Assembly (NCBI GenBank): GCA_025618425.1 | Contig: CM046832.1 | Span: 71,944,187 to 72,008,186, forward strand | Source: Heliocidaris tuberculata | Taxonomy: Eukaryota; Echinodermata; Echinoidea; Camarodonta; Echinometridae | Direction of reading: 5' to 3' | Length of the DNA: 64,000 nucleotides | Translations under genes and position numbers: made by a program | Notes under the pieces: model-generated | Database searches by the model: none | Seen by the model: the letters and a program-made list of their open reading frames with translations, nothing else | Told to the model about the DNA's origin: nothing | In this document: one piece after another, positions 9,261 to 21,519 of the stretch | Layout: each line of letters opens with the position of its first letter | Position numbering within the stretch: the first letter of the stretch is position 1

Positions 9261-11699
9261 TTGAACCTCTAATGTTCTCTCATATATTATATACACCGTA
9301 TATTGCACAGAGGGTTTATTTTTTGCGAGTTTCATGAATTGTGAGTGGCCCGGGTCTCAATTTTAACAACACGCTAAAATATGGCCAACATAAGTAGTCT
9401 GTTGAATTTGTTGTCTCCTGGTCAGAAATTTACCACTCAGCTTTGCAAAAGTACATCATCACTGCTGTTTGTAGATCTGAGAATTCAACCGCTTGCAAAA
9501 TATCTGGCTAGTCCTATTCTCGATAATTTAAGGCCTATACAGTAATATGAGTATAATTGACCCATTTATTTGTGGTTTGAAGGAGGAATAAATTGGTCTG
9601 CATATGAAGCATAAAATAGGGAGGTAATGTTACCACGAAAAGATGAATATTATATAAGGGGCGTTTGCACAAGAGGCTCATAGTGAAATTCACATTCTCT
9701 GATCTGAATCTTTGGCAATGTGAACCACACAAAACATCCTGTGTATGTGACATGTAGATCTTACTATCTGTGCAGTAAAAAAATAGGTGCACTGACTGCA
9801 CTCATTTCCTCTACAACTTGCCATGAGGACACAGTATGCACTCTTTGATATGACTGTGTACATGTCATTACTCTCAATCTGATCGGGTCACTGTCCGGTC
9901 ATGTGCTCTTAGACACTCAAAAAAATGGGGGGGGGGGGTCTATTTTTTTTAATAACTTTTTTAATGGCTGCTTGGGGGGGGGGGGAGGGGAAATACTCTT
10001 ACTTGGTCCATGTAGAGGATTGCAACAAAAATGTCCAGTTTTACCCATTGAATATGAAAGAAGAGATAATGTGGACTGGGTTTATGGAAAATAAATGTGT
10101 TTTATACCAAAATCCAATCATATTCAACAGGTATCATGTGAGCCTGACTGTTGATTGGTTTTGCTTTGTGAAAAAAATATGATTTAAATTCAGAATGTTG
10201 TGTTGTAAAGTTGTTGAAGGTATGAGATCATGAAGCACAAAGCCAAATACTGTATGTCTGTGAGGGCAGGCTCCAGCCTCGTTTGACCAGGCAATATGGC
10301 TTCACCATATGTCTAGTGAAATGTGGTTCAGTCAGAGCATTGACCCAACTAATCTGATTGGAGAACTGACATTTTGGTGCTGATGGAAGCAATGTCTTCA
10401 TACAAGGTTACTGATGGTCAGAGAAAGATCAAGTAGTTTGTTCTGTATGTAGACTGTACAGATCCAAGGTGTACAGTCTACAGGGCATGAGGGGGGGGGG
10501 GGGACTGCAGCCTAATTTAAATCACTAATATTCTGGTAGTGAGGTGGTCTGTTTGTCTTTTTTCTGAAATGTTATACATTATGTTATGTATTTTGATGAC
10601 TAAATTCAAATTGTCATAAAAATTAAGGTGTCAAATTTTATTTTTAATTGCTTCACACACCCGCAAAATTTAGAATAAAAGAAAGTTGATATTTGGGCAT
10701 GAAACATTAGCCCCCTGACAAAGTTGGACAAAGTTGCTTATGGGAAGGATGCTTCTTCTATGTTATATCATACTTCTTCTATGTTATATCATAATTATAA
10801 TGATTAATTTTTTTAAAATTCTGTAATTGCTCATTCTTTTGTTAAAACCTAGAGGGAAAAGGGCCAATTCTGTTGTATGAGAGCTTAATTATATATAAAA
10901 AAATCATATATATTTTCTTAATATTTTTCATACTTCATTCGTTGGTTACAGCATGAGGGAATCTCTGGAAAACCCCTCAGTAATACATGAATTATTCAAT
11001 ACTTCATCTCCAGCTCTTAAGACAATAATTTGTGTGATTTATAATGTCAAAATAACTTTTTGATGAAGAGTCAGACCCTTAGTAATATCCTTATCACATT
11101 TAACTAAAATACCCATTAGATACTTCTGTTGATCATGAAAAAAAAAACCCCAACAGATACTGTGTAATGCCAGCTTATATTGCTGTATGCAAGTTCAAAT
11201 TCCAGTAATTGGAATTGTATTAGCCTTTACAGAGCTCTTGACCACAACATACCCACAGGTTTATGAGCTTTGCAAAAGGGCACACGATGAAGATATTTGA
11301 GTGATAGTACGACGCAGGTTCAAGTCCTAATGTAATTAATCAGACAGAATGATTGCTGAAACCTAATTAATACAGGGCTCCCTCAAAGGTTGAAGGGTCA
11401 ATATTTGTGCTGAAAGGCGGTGCTTTAATGGTAATTAGTTGAGAAGAAGAGACATGAGATTGGTAAGATGAGACTAAGGACAGTGTGAGTGTAGGAATTG
11501 GAATAGGGTTAAAGGAGATCTACTCAAGATGTGAAAGAAGCAATTTTTGCAGAGGGGGGGGGGGGATTTAATGATGATGTTACACAAGCTCTGGAGATGT
11601 TTACCCTTGGCTTTGTTTCATCATTGAAGACATAGTGGTGTTGTTAGGGCTTGGGTTACTAATTTTTTTTAGTGTATGTTTACGGTTAGGGTTTAGGGT
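9261..11699. other. No gene seen; G-runs and one hairpin
   Basis: No coding exon is recognised. Long G-runs sit at 9928-9937, 9976-9987, 10492-10503 and 11557-11566. A short hairpin with arms GTAGACTGTAC / GTACAGTCTAC lies at about 10449-10481. Confidence 0.5.
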
Positions 11700-11724
11700 T
11701 GGGTATAAGGTGCTTACATGTCAT

Positions 11725-11965
11725 TTTTCCTGAAGGTTCATACTTCCGAAGGTTCGTTTTTCCAAATGTTCATATTTCCAAAGGTTCATTATTCCGACGG
11801 TTCATAATTCAGAAAATGGAAAAGGGTTCTTCCAAGAAGTTGTGTTGGGCTCTATTGCATTTTCCGAATTACAAACCTTTGGAATTATGAACCCTTTTTC
11901 ATTTTCGGAATTACGAACCTTTGGAATAACGAACCTTCGGAGTAATGCATCAAATGTTCAGAATC
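11725..11965. repeat. Short tandem GGTTCRTAATTCCGAA-like repeat in two opposing halves
   Basis: The left half (about 11735-11810) repeats a 17-18-bp unit of the form AAGGTTCATNNTTCCGA. The right half (about 11860-11940) has the reverse complement (GGAATTACGAACCTTT). Together they form a long imperfect inverted repeat around a non-repeated centre. Confidence 0.75.
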
Positions 11966-13469
11966 ATGAACCCCCGCTTTAGGAAGTGTTAAATAGTAGG
12001 AGGAAGAGTTGTTGCCTAGAGTATAGATCTTACATTAGTTTAGTTTATAAGCCAACTCTTGGTGAGAATAATAGAGAAGGGCATTAAGGTTTCATTTACT
12101 TCTTGCACTAAGAAGACAATTGCAAAGACATTAGAGAATTCAGTATAAGGGAAATGTTATTACCCTATTCCATATCTCATAGAAATGATGTTTGGATTAT
12201 ATAATACATCATGGTAATGTTTGCACATTTCAGTTGGTGATGGACAAGGCTATTGAATTTGCCTTTGGTTGAGGTTTCGAGAGTTGATCATGTTTAAGAT
12301 TTATGTATTGTCAGAAGTCCTAGACTCCTGGCATGATAGTAAGAAAAATTGTTACTGATATGTATAGGTAGACACTGTAGCTGTGAAACTTCTCTTTGGA
12401 CCAAACTTTTTTCTAAAAAGAGATGTTGTTAAATTAGAAAAGATGAAGTTTGACTTTGAAGATAACTAAAGAGCCTGTCTCAAATTGATACATTTTATTA
12501 TAAATGATATTCATGTCCATGTCCTCTGCCTATGTCCTATGTCCAGTTGTGTCTCTCTTTTGTTTTCCTGCATCAAACATGCCAGGAGAATTTGCCGACC
12601 GAGTGAAAAGCAGAGAAAGTGCAGGTTAATTTTGCCTTGCATGGCTATATATTGCTGCGAAATAAGATAAATGAATGTCCCAGATGTGAGTTAATACCCT
12701 GCTTTAGTATCCAAGTTTGATTAATGGGCCATTTGCTGTCTCCATTTTGCTTGATAAATGCTCGCCAAATAGGGACTAATTAAGGTACGTGTGTTTGATC
12801 AAGCTACGAGAGGACGTGTGGAAAAATTGACATTTGGTAATTATGGATGAGTGTTAATGCAATCATCATCTAACGAGGGAGCCATACCAACTGCTTGCAA
12901 GGCATGCATGACCTGGAGTGTACTTGGGTCGCGATGTCTGCGAGCCATGATGAATGCAGGCATTGATTTGGACTGAAAAGCAATTACTTTTGTCCCATCT
13001 TGCCTCTTAGTAACCCCTGAAGTTTACCCATTTCGGTTACCCAATAGACTATGGTAGTCTCCTGGTTTGGGGGAGTAAGTCAATTCATCAGGCATCTGGA
13101 AAAGGCTCACTGATGATTTGTTATCATTCAGACAAATTCTTGAAACTGAACAGGCCAATCATTCCTAATCAGACCTATAAAGAAGAGAGAAGTGAGCTAT
13201 GTGAGAGGAAGTGACAAACAAATATAGCTTCTGTATTCCCCACCAGGTCAAAGGCAGTGAACAGACATTACAACAGAAAAAATATATATATATTTGTGCT
13301 TGGTATTGTTGGGGGGGGGGGGGCTAAAAAGGGGGATAGGACCTGACTGCGGCATTGTGCTCAGAGATATTTGAGTTTTTAAAAAAATAATTCTACATCT
13401 GTTTGGTTACATTCTTTCATATGGCAAAAGCAATTAGAGCATAATTAAAACATCTAGATAATCCAACCA
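11966..13469. other. No gene seen
   Basis: No domain-bearing exon was recognised. A G-run lies at 13311-13323. It is probably intron or 5' flank of the sarcospan-like gene. Confidence 0.5.
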
Positions 13470-13955
13470 TTCAATTCAATTCAATTCAACTTTTATTGTC
13501 CATAAATCATACATGGAAATTCGTTTTGTTTACATGCATATTACAAATATAAATATAAAAACAGATACAGATAATGGATTGAACATACACAAACAAAAAT
13601 CAATGATCTTATTGCCTGTTTTTGTACTATGTTGATATTGAGAAGATAAAAAAGTTTTATATTCAGAAATTATGAACAGTAAGTATAGATCCCTACATAC
13701 TGTAATACTACTCACTATGGTTAGTGGACTTGTCAAAGAAAATTACACTTTTTCACTTGAAATAAAAAGATGTTCCCGTTCTTTCCAGAATTCACTTTCA
13801 TCTAGGTTTAAACAGATACACACAGTGTATTTTGACTCATGAATATTAAACTGGCAAAAAATCGAGAACCAAGTTAAATTGTTGCACTTGAGAATTTAAA
13901 GAGAGAGAGAGAGAGAGAAAGAGAGAGAAGAAAGAGAGGGAGAGAAAGAGAAGAT

Positions 13956-13986
<31 letters not shown>

Positions 13987-14690
13987 GGGAGAAAGGGGGG
14001 GGGGGGGGGAGACAAGATTAAAGGGTATATAAAGAACAGGGCTTTTTTTATCAACCCTACACTAAAAATCCAACACAATATTCTGGAACACTGCTCTCAT
14101 TCATTTTAGAGGCAGATAGATACTGGTACAAATGAATTTAGGTAACGGTTTGTATTTGCCTTCACATATCTCCATCTCTTTCCACTTCTGAGCATATTGT
14201 AATGGATGTTCAGTGGATGGGTTATATCTTTACATATTTCTTTTGCCTTGTTTAGTACGATATCTTTACAAATCTGGTCTAAGGTCAATGTCTACTTTTA
14301 GGATTCTACCTGCTTGCTTCACTATTCTACTTGAAGCTCTCCTTTATCTTGCTGCTTGGCATTTTTGTTCCACAAGGCGCATCCAAAAGAGATGATACTC
14401 TATATGACCGATTTATAAAACATACTCATAATCTTCCAATCAATACGAAAGAACAGTAGTTTACGGAGAAAATACATCCTTTGGTTGCTTTTTGAAGCTA
14501 CTTGCTTAGTTTGATTAACCCATGATAACTGATTGTCAATGATTCTGCCCAAGTATTTTGTTACCATTTCGATATCTTCATTATTGAGCTCAAAAGCTTT
14601 GTTCTATTAGCAAGAAAGCTTAACTCAATGTAAATTCTGACTTCTTGTCCAATTTTAATTCTGTAATTGTGAAATTAAACATATATTTTC
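13470..14690 (-). mobile_element. LINE (CR1/Jockey-like) 3' fragment, minus strand
   Basis: Read on the minus strand from about 14690, broken frames give the C-terminal part of a non-LTR reverse transcriptase. Examples are KYLGRIIDNQLSWVNQTKQV, NQRMYFLRKLLFF and CALWNKN, then NRYLNSFVPVSICL near 14110-14150 after a frame break. At least one in-frame stop follows FYKSVI. The element ends in repeated TTGAA units (plus 13471-13490), a typical LINE tail. It is 5' truncated and dead. The family level (CR1, L2 or Jockey group) is not resolved. Confidence 0.82.
13901..14010. repeat. (GA)n microsatellite with G-run
   Basis: A purine tract of GA repeats runs from 13901 to about 13986 and closes with a run of G to about 14010. 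It lies within the minus-strand LINE remnant's 3' UTR. Confidence 0.9.
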
Positions 14691-14718
14691 TTTTCTCACT
14701 GTTTTTCTCCTTGAACAG

Positions 14719-15195
14719 GCTGGATTTTTCTCCTTATCGGTTATCTGCCTCTTTGTGAACACCATAGCCAGTGCCTTCTGTGGCATTCAGGGAAATGTCA
14801 TACAAACCATGCTCCATTCAGACTCTGCCTGTAAGATCTTAGACAATGGCTGCCAGTGTACCAGGTCTTCAGACGATGGCTTTGGACGTATCTACATGTA
14901 CCTAGATGTCTTAGACTGTTCCAGCTTCCTCCTCAATCTACAGACCTATCTCTATATACAATGCGCCCTCAATGCAATAGGGGGAGCTGCTTCTTTCATG
15001 GTGGTCATTCTCCTGTGGCGGAGCCGCTACATGGACTTCCACTCCGGCTTGCGCTTCTACTCCTATAGTGCCGCCATCCCCAATCACCCATGGTCGGACC
15101 CGAGCACGCCCCCTTACATGTCACATGTCAATGCCAACGGAAACGTCAATCATCAGACAGTGGATTGTACTTTCACCTTTGAGCAGCAGAGGTGA
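14719..15195 (+). CDS. SSPN-like: Sarcospan-like protein, last coding exon
   Basis: A pyrimidine-rich tract and acceptor (CTCCTTGAACAG|G) open the exon in phase 0, and 159 codons run to the TGA at 15193-15195. The exon begins inside a membrane span (AGFFSLSVICLFVNTIASAFC). An extracellular loop with paired cysteines follows (DNGCQCT, YLDVLDCSS), then a last span (YIQCALNAIGGAASFMVVIL) and a cytoplasmic tail starting LWRSRYMDFHSGLR. The order Cys, SCQC-like box, Y-x-DV-x-DCS, final span, (K/R)-x-RY is that of sarcospan, a four-span member of the dystrophin-glycoprotein complex. The tail is longer than in the human protein as I know it. Earlier exons encoding spans 1 and 2 were not found upstream in the window and probably lie outside it. 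The neighbouring receptor gene is convergent. Confidence 0.85.
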   Translation, partial: AGFFSLSVICLFVNTIASAFCGIQGNVIQTMLHSDSACKILDNGCQCTRSSDDGFGRIYMYLDVLDCSSFLLNLQTYLYIQCALNAIGGAASFMVVILLWRSRYMDFHSGLRFYSYSAAIPNHPWSDPSTPPYMSHVNANGNVNHQTVDCTFTFEQQR

Positions 15196-16912
15196 CATAC
15201 GGCTGAGGTAGATAGTGTGCCATTCCAATGTGTCTTCAGTAACAGTTCAAAATGGGGAATTTCCTAAAGTTCTCTCAAACTACTTCACCCCTTAGTACAG
15301 TGGACATGGTCCTTGTTTTTAATCTGTTTGCAAGGTTAAATTCTTTGAATTTGAGCTATCCACGTTAACACACCTCTGGCGTAAAGAGTTGCATTTAAAA
15401 CACAACTCGGAAAATTCTACTCAATTTGATTTTCAAGAATTCAGAATTGCCCTTTTTTTTTTTTTTTACTTGTGTTTAATTTTTAAATGCAAGAGGTCCC
15501 AAGTGTTATTGTAATTGTTTACTCCAAGCATTTTTCAATATCATTTTTCTGTGTGAGATTCCCCCTCCCCCATCAAACACACAAAACAAAAAAAGGTAGA
15601 TCCTGGTTACAGGAATAAATTCAACATTTCCTATCATTTCAGTGATAGGTAAACTATGTATTCTATTTGGAAAAGGAAAAAACTTGGAAATTCCAAATTC
15701 ATCTCTTGCTTTTTTATTTGATGATTATTCATTTGAATTCCATTGTTAATACAAAGTAACTAGATTATTTGTATAATTACTGATTAGGAAGAACTAGGTT
15801 GTTTAAAAGGCAACTGAATATACACACTTTTCTATATAGTAATTTCTCAAGTATAGCTATTGCTTGATTTGATATAATTGTATTTTATGCAAATTATGTC
15901 TTATTTACATAAGAAGACAAATGTTTAAGGGTAATTGGTAAACTTCTTTTTGGGAGTGTGTATTTATTCGCTGGCAATTGTAGTTTGAATGATGTGTGAA
16001 TATTAACAGACTTTTTTATTTGCAAATTTTTTTCATTGTGAAAAATAGCAATTATACTTGGCAGTGAAAATATATTTATAGTTATATGCAATAATCTATC
16101 GTTTGAAAAATTCTAACTGTTCAATATTTATTAACTGTCAACTTTTATTTTTTCAATCTTCTGTATGGTCAGAGGTCCTAAAGCTACGCACCCACGCGCA
16201 ATGCGACATGTTTATTATGCCAAGCTTTTGGTGACTGAGCAACGAGATTATCATTTACGTTTGCCAAAAAAATGAGTAATTCTTCATTATTTTGGTGATA
16301 TTATCACTATTTGGAAATTGGGGTGAAATTCACATCAGTCAGCTTTAAAATCAAGATTTGCATTCATTTATTACGTGTGCATTGCTTTAGGACCCTTTCA
16401 TTTTGTTGAACAAAATTCGACATGGGCATCGACTTGAAAATGGATATTATTGACATATTTTTGTGTCATAATTTTCCCTTAGATTTAATTTCAGAGTATG
16501 TAAAAGCAAGATATATAAAAGAAATTTGAATAAATCATTGAAAATGACTTTTTATCTGCTTGAAACAAAGTATGTAGCTTCAGGTCCCCCCATCAAACAT
16601 TGGAAAGATGGTATATGATTCAGCAAAATTTCCTAACTATCTATAGAGAAGAAAGTCAGAAAATGAGTATAAAGATTAACATTGCTGGAAAATTAAAAAC
16701 TGTGTATGAAAAACATATTCATAAAGAAAAAAAAATTACAATTTGTTGTGAAAAGGCACATAAATTCAGAACTTATTCATAGATTTGACTAATCTAAGTT
16801 TATTTTAGTTTTTGGTGTATTTTCCCAACTATTGGAAAGAAAGGAAATTATAATGAATGGTGAATCAATCATTCTGATGTATTGCATAAAAAGATACTTT
16901 TATAAAAGGGAA
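15196..16912 (+). other. 3' UTR or downstream flank of the sarcospan-like gene
   Basis: No further coding exon is seen. The first AATAAA after the stop is at 15614-15619, and another lies near 16529. The true poly-A site cannot be told from sequence alone. The sequence is AT-rich and mostly free of obvious repeats, as a long 3' UTR would be. Confidence 0.45.
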
Positions 16913-17461
16913 TTAAAGGTGAAGTTCACCATGATATCAAGTTGGTTTTAAAAGAGGGAGAATAATTAAAGAAACATATCAATGAAAGTTTAAGCAAAAT
17001 CCGATAAGAAATAGAAAAGTTATGAATTTTTAAAGTTGTAATCAATCAAACACAAATTGGCAACTTCGTGACATTTCTTGCGAGCCCCTCTTCCATTCGT
17101 CCTTACTAAAAAATCATAAATTTCTTTTTTTTATCTAAAGAAAACATTTTATCATACATGTAACCTATAGATATAATCATTGCACATATGTTTTTACACA
17201 AAACCTGTATGAAACAAATCTATTCCTTCATCAACTAAGAAAATGAAAATTCATGAGATTTTCTGTACTAAGCAAATGGGAGAGGAGCTTGCAAGATACG
17301 TCACAGAGTTGCCCATTTTTGTTTGATTGATTACAAATTCAGAAATTAATAGCTTTCTTATTTCTTGTGTCGGATTTTGCTCAAAATTGCGCTAATTCGT
17401 TTCTCTCATTTTTCTGCTTTTATTCAAATCAACTAAATACCAGGGTGGACTTTCCCTCTAA
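16913..17461. mobile_element. Long palindromic MITE
   Basis: The left arm (TTAAAGGTGAAGTTCACC onward) and the right arm (reverse complement TAGAGGGAAAGTCCACCC) pair imperfectly over roughly 190 bp each. They include shared internal blocks such as GCAAAATCCGA and TTGTAATCAATCAAACA. No ORF is present. This fold-back structure is typical of non-autonomous DNA transposons in marine invertebrates. Confidence 0.75.
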
Positions 17462-20400
17462 GTAATATACTAGTAGGACTTATGCACAGCCTAAAAACAG
17501 AGCTGAAAAAAAAATTGTTTAATTTTCTATAACATTCCCTAAAGATCCATTATAAACGTTATTTTGAAAAGCTTCATATGAACACCAACTGAACTTAGGG
17601 CATGTTAAATACAGGTTTGGAAAGAGGGATGGGGGTAACAATATCAGATATCTGAGATATGTTTCTAATTGTCCGTCAATTCATCTTTTTTATGCTATCT
17701 GATTGTATTGTTTAGTATGTATATTGTGTCTAAACTGTCTATCTTCTTCCATTAATATGTGCTGTCTGTCTGGCATTATATGATGTCACGTTTCTTATTT
17801 GCTGGTACTCTTTATTTCAACATCTCACTTTAAAGGCTGAAAGAAGGAATAAACCAGATAAACGAGTTAATCAAATGAACTGTATAACATGTGTCTTCTA
17901 AGTCCTAGAAGGGCATTTGCAAAATTTCAAGTGTTAGAGCCGTTCTGGTTCAAAATACCCAATGTCGGTGAATGTCAGGGATTTTGTAACAATATATTTC
18001 TTGATGCATCTCCTTCATTTAGGATGAAATCTCTTATCAGCGCAAAATTATCAATGGGGGAGTTCATTTAAAATAAGAAAAGTATGAATTATGTTAGTAC
18101 CATGGTATGAAAGACCTCATAGATGTATTGATAATTGGAGGAATAATGTCAAAGGAATCCCATACCATTGTCACCACCGATACGGCCTTTGTACTGATTT
18201 TTCCAACATATTTCAACAAGGTTGTACCTCCACTGCCCTTCTGGTACTCTTCAGGCTCTGTGGTTGACTATCATTTTGTATTGAAAGCATATTCATCTGT
18301 GCATCAACTCTACCCTATACTCTTTTCATGAGGAATGGACTCATGTGTACTGTGTATTCCTCAACTGACCTTTGCAAGATTATGTTTAGAACAAATTGAT
18401 GATTGTTTGAACAAGTACAGAACAAATATAATGTAGCATGGATACGGTAATTGAGTTGTAGTGAAAGGGGAATTAAGTCTTCATACAAAGTTGACCTCAG
18501 TGGAAGCAAAAAAAAAATCATAGAGATAAATGAATGAATGTACTGAGATTTAACCTGGCAGATAATAGGAAAATTATTAACTTTTTAAAAGTTTGGATCA
18601 CTACTGAATTCTGTAATGGAGATGCATCCATCGTCATTTCTCTCATGATGTGCGTAGTCATACAGAGGATACTTCTCTGTTTGTTGTGTACTAAGATTTA
18701 CACAATTTTTATTGTGGAACAGATATATATTTCATTGGTGGACTTGTATAAACATGTTGCCCATTATTTATCAGGAAGAAAATGTTTGTTCCATTGTAAG
18801 ACTTGAGAAAAGGGAAATCATGAACAATTTTCAGTGTACAGTGAATTGGAGATGTAGTCCCATTATGACATCACACATCATAACTGAATCGTCACTGGGA
18901 TGAATTCAGTATCATGGGTGATCTCAAATTTTCAAAAATGAGAACTTTCTTGTCTGAATCCTCAAAAACTTTTACTAATCAGTTTATCTGCTTCTTTTTT
19001 TTTTCAATTCAGACCAATTTGATATGAAGATTTCATTCCACTTTCTGACTTCCATGCCTGCTATATCTTCCTTGTATTAAAGTCATGGTTGAATAGGACT
19101 TATATGTTATCTTCTTTATGTATCATGTCTTTTTCTTAATGCTTCAGTATTGTGTTTTAAGAGAGAACCTTTGGGATAACTGGTCAGTACAGTATTGTAT
19201 AACACAAAGTGTTGATGATGCCGGGTGTGATTTAAACTGTGTACAGTTGCAGCTTATGATATATGCCTTATGTTAAGGGATTTATATATTCATATGATTA
19301 TTATATTATTGCTTTGAGATTTGGTGACATGGTGTAGTTAACATACTAACATTCCATTATTTACATAGCAAAAACTAATTATTGAATTGTTATTTAGCTC
19401 AATATTATACCATTGCTTTTTAGGAGTATCAATATTTTCAGGGAGTGTGTAGAATGTTTCCATATTTTTTGACATAGGGTTCAGTGATGGCTTGGTTTTC
19501 CCCTTCAAGATATCAAAATTGAAATTAGCTTCTAATATATACAAAGGAATATGGTTATGAATATTTTCCAGTACTACTGCCCAAGAAAAAGGAGTTTTTC
19601 AGGCCAAATTCTGATAATTAATGCCCAATATAATCTAGATGACTGCATTTTACAGATATATTTTGTATAACTGTTGATGGAAAATCTTTTGATTTATTGA
19701 TGTCTTTGGAAGGGATAAAAGTTCTGAAGCTCTTTAAGGTAAACTTAAATTCATTGGTGAATTTACATAGCAGACAGAAAGATGTGAAATAGATACAAAT
19801 ACATTTAAGTGCAAAACATTAGTAGTTAGTTGATTGATTTAAAGGTTGGTCATAACCGGTCATGCACCTCCTTGCTTGTGGTCTGCGACGGATTTGCAGA
19901 AAATGGTCACCTACTAAAGATTGTATTGTGATACTCTGCAGCAAATAATGGTCAAGTTGAAAGAGCCTTTGGAGGGAAATCTTTCAGAAGAGAAACAACT
20001 CATAAAATCTGACACCATCTTTAAAGGGATAGTCCAGCATGCATTATATTTCTCTTTCTGAGGTTCATTCAATATGATAAAGTGAATTGAAGATGAGTAC
20101 AGCATGCTGCTGTTAGACAGGACATCCCACTGGACTATAGTCCTCGATGATGGGGTTAATAGAATCACCCTTCCATTACTTCTAGGCAAGTGTCAGAAAT
20201 GATTAATATAATTGTGAGAATGAATGTGATTGAGTTGCGCATAAATCATTTTATAAAATACTAGAATAAAACATGTCATACAGTTTCATGGAGAGTAATC
20301 ATAATTTAACATTTCAAACAAAGAATCTGCCCTTTTTTGTCTTTTTTTGTGTGTTTGGCAAAATGCCCATAGAATATATTATGGTAATTTCTCTTTTTCC

Positions 20401-20938
20401 CAAGAAACGCTTTACATGGTGTGTTTGGGGGATGATTTTGCATGCTAGTCCCCAAAAGTTGTGAATATAAGTTTAAAAGAATGACAGGTTATAATATTGA
20501 CAGGAGATAATATTGTCCTGTTATTGTACACCGGTATTGGGTTTATCATGCACCCCTCATATCAAGGATTGAGGATTGAAGCATTGACGGGTATGTGTCT
20601 ATTCATATGTTAGTTATCAATCAAATGGAATATATTATTTGATGTTGTGGGGGTAATAAGATCTATGGTAAATGATGATGATGATGATATAGCTACAAAG
20701 ATCAAGATTGTTTTATGTAGTTTCTTTTTACAGATCGGTGATTATATATTTACTACATATTGTACAGCTTTGTTGGTATTATTCCAACAAACATCTTTTG
20801 AAATGGATTGTATTGGTATTAATACTGGGAGAAAAATAAAAATTATTAAATATAATTTCTGGTGGTTTGTGTTGTTATTTGTCATGTTTGGTATCTAAGT
20901 AAACAAGAAGTACATATCATGTACTGTCAGTTTAAAAT
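17462..20938. other. No gene seen
   Basis: AT-rich, with only short spurious ORFs. A weak inverted pair ATAGTCCAG / CTGGACTAT at about 20030-20141 may mark a decayed MITE. No exon with a recognisable domain is seen. Confidence 0.5.
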
Positions 20939-21318
20939 TAAAGGGTAGGCTACCAATCACCAAAAATAACTTTGCTCTGTTTGTTCGAGGTTGCATCTCG
21001 TTATACTATATTCAAAATATGGGCTTCAAATATTAATTCTATAAAGAGATATTGCAATTTTAATTACACTCTCTATAAGCGTAAAAGCGACTCGTGAGTA
21101 GACTACTTGACGCACCCGTACGCGCTCGTCAAGGTAAAGGCTCGCGCGGAACCAAACTCTGAGTTCGGTTCCGCGCGAGCATTTTCATGTTATCCTTTAT
21201 TTCCTTCATACTCATTAACTGTTGACCTATATAATACCAGACAAAGTTCTTTGAGGTTGATTTTATACTTTCTAGCTGTACACAATTTATTTTTTTCAGG
21301 TGATTGGTACACTTTAAT
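20939..21318. mobile_element. Palindromic MITE bounded by TTAA, with GC-rich central hairpin
   Basis: The left end TTAAAGGGTAGGCTACCAATCACC and right end (reverse complement TTAAAGTGTACCAATCACC) are inverted copies, described here by their shared ACCAATCACC. Near the middle, 21139-21181 forms a strong hairpin with arms GCTCGCGCGGAACC / GGTTCCGCGCGAGC. TTAA at both edges would suit a piggyBac-type target, but a clean duplication is not proven. Confidence 0.6.
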
Positions 21319-21372
21319 ACATAATTATCTTAATATTTTCTTCTTATATTCCAGCTCCGATTAAGTGATCTA

Positions 21373-21519
21373 GGGCCCGTTGCACAAAACTTGCGTTTGA
21401 ACGCAACTCAGGGAAATCAAACGCAACTTTATTTTCAGCCAATCAGAAGTGCGCATTAAGGACTTGCGTTTGATTTTTAGGTGTTGCGATTAAACGCAAG
21501 TTTTGTGCATCAGGCCCCT
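21373..21519. mobile_element. Short MITE with ~35-bp terminal inverted repeats
   Basis: The arms share GCACAAAACTTGCGTTT in inverted orientation (left about 21381-21397, right about 21490-21508). They begin with GGGCCC and end with GGCCCC. The element is ~147 bp and noncoding. Confidence 0.78.
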
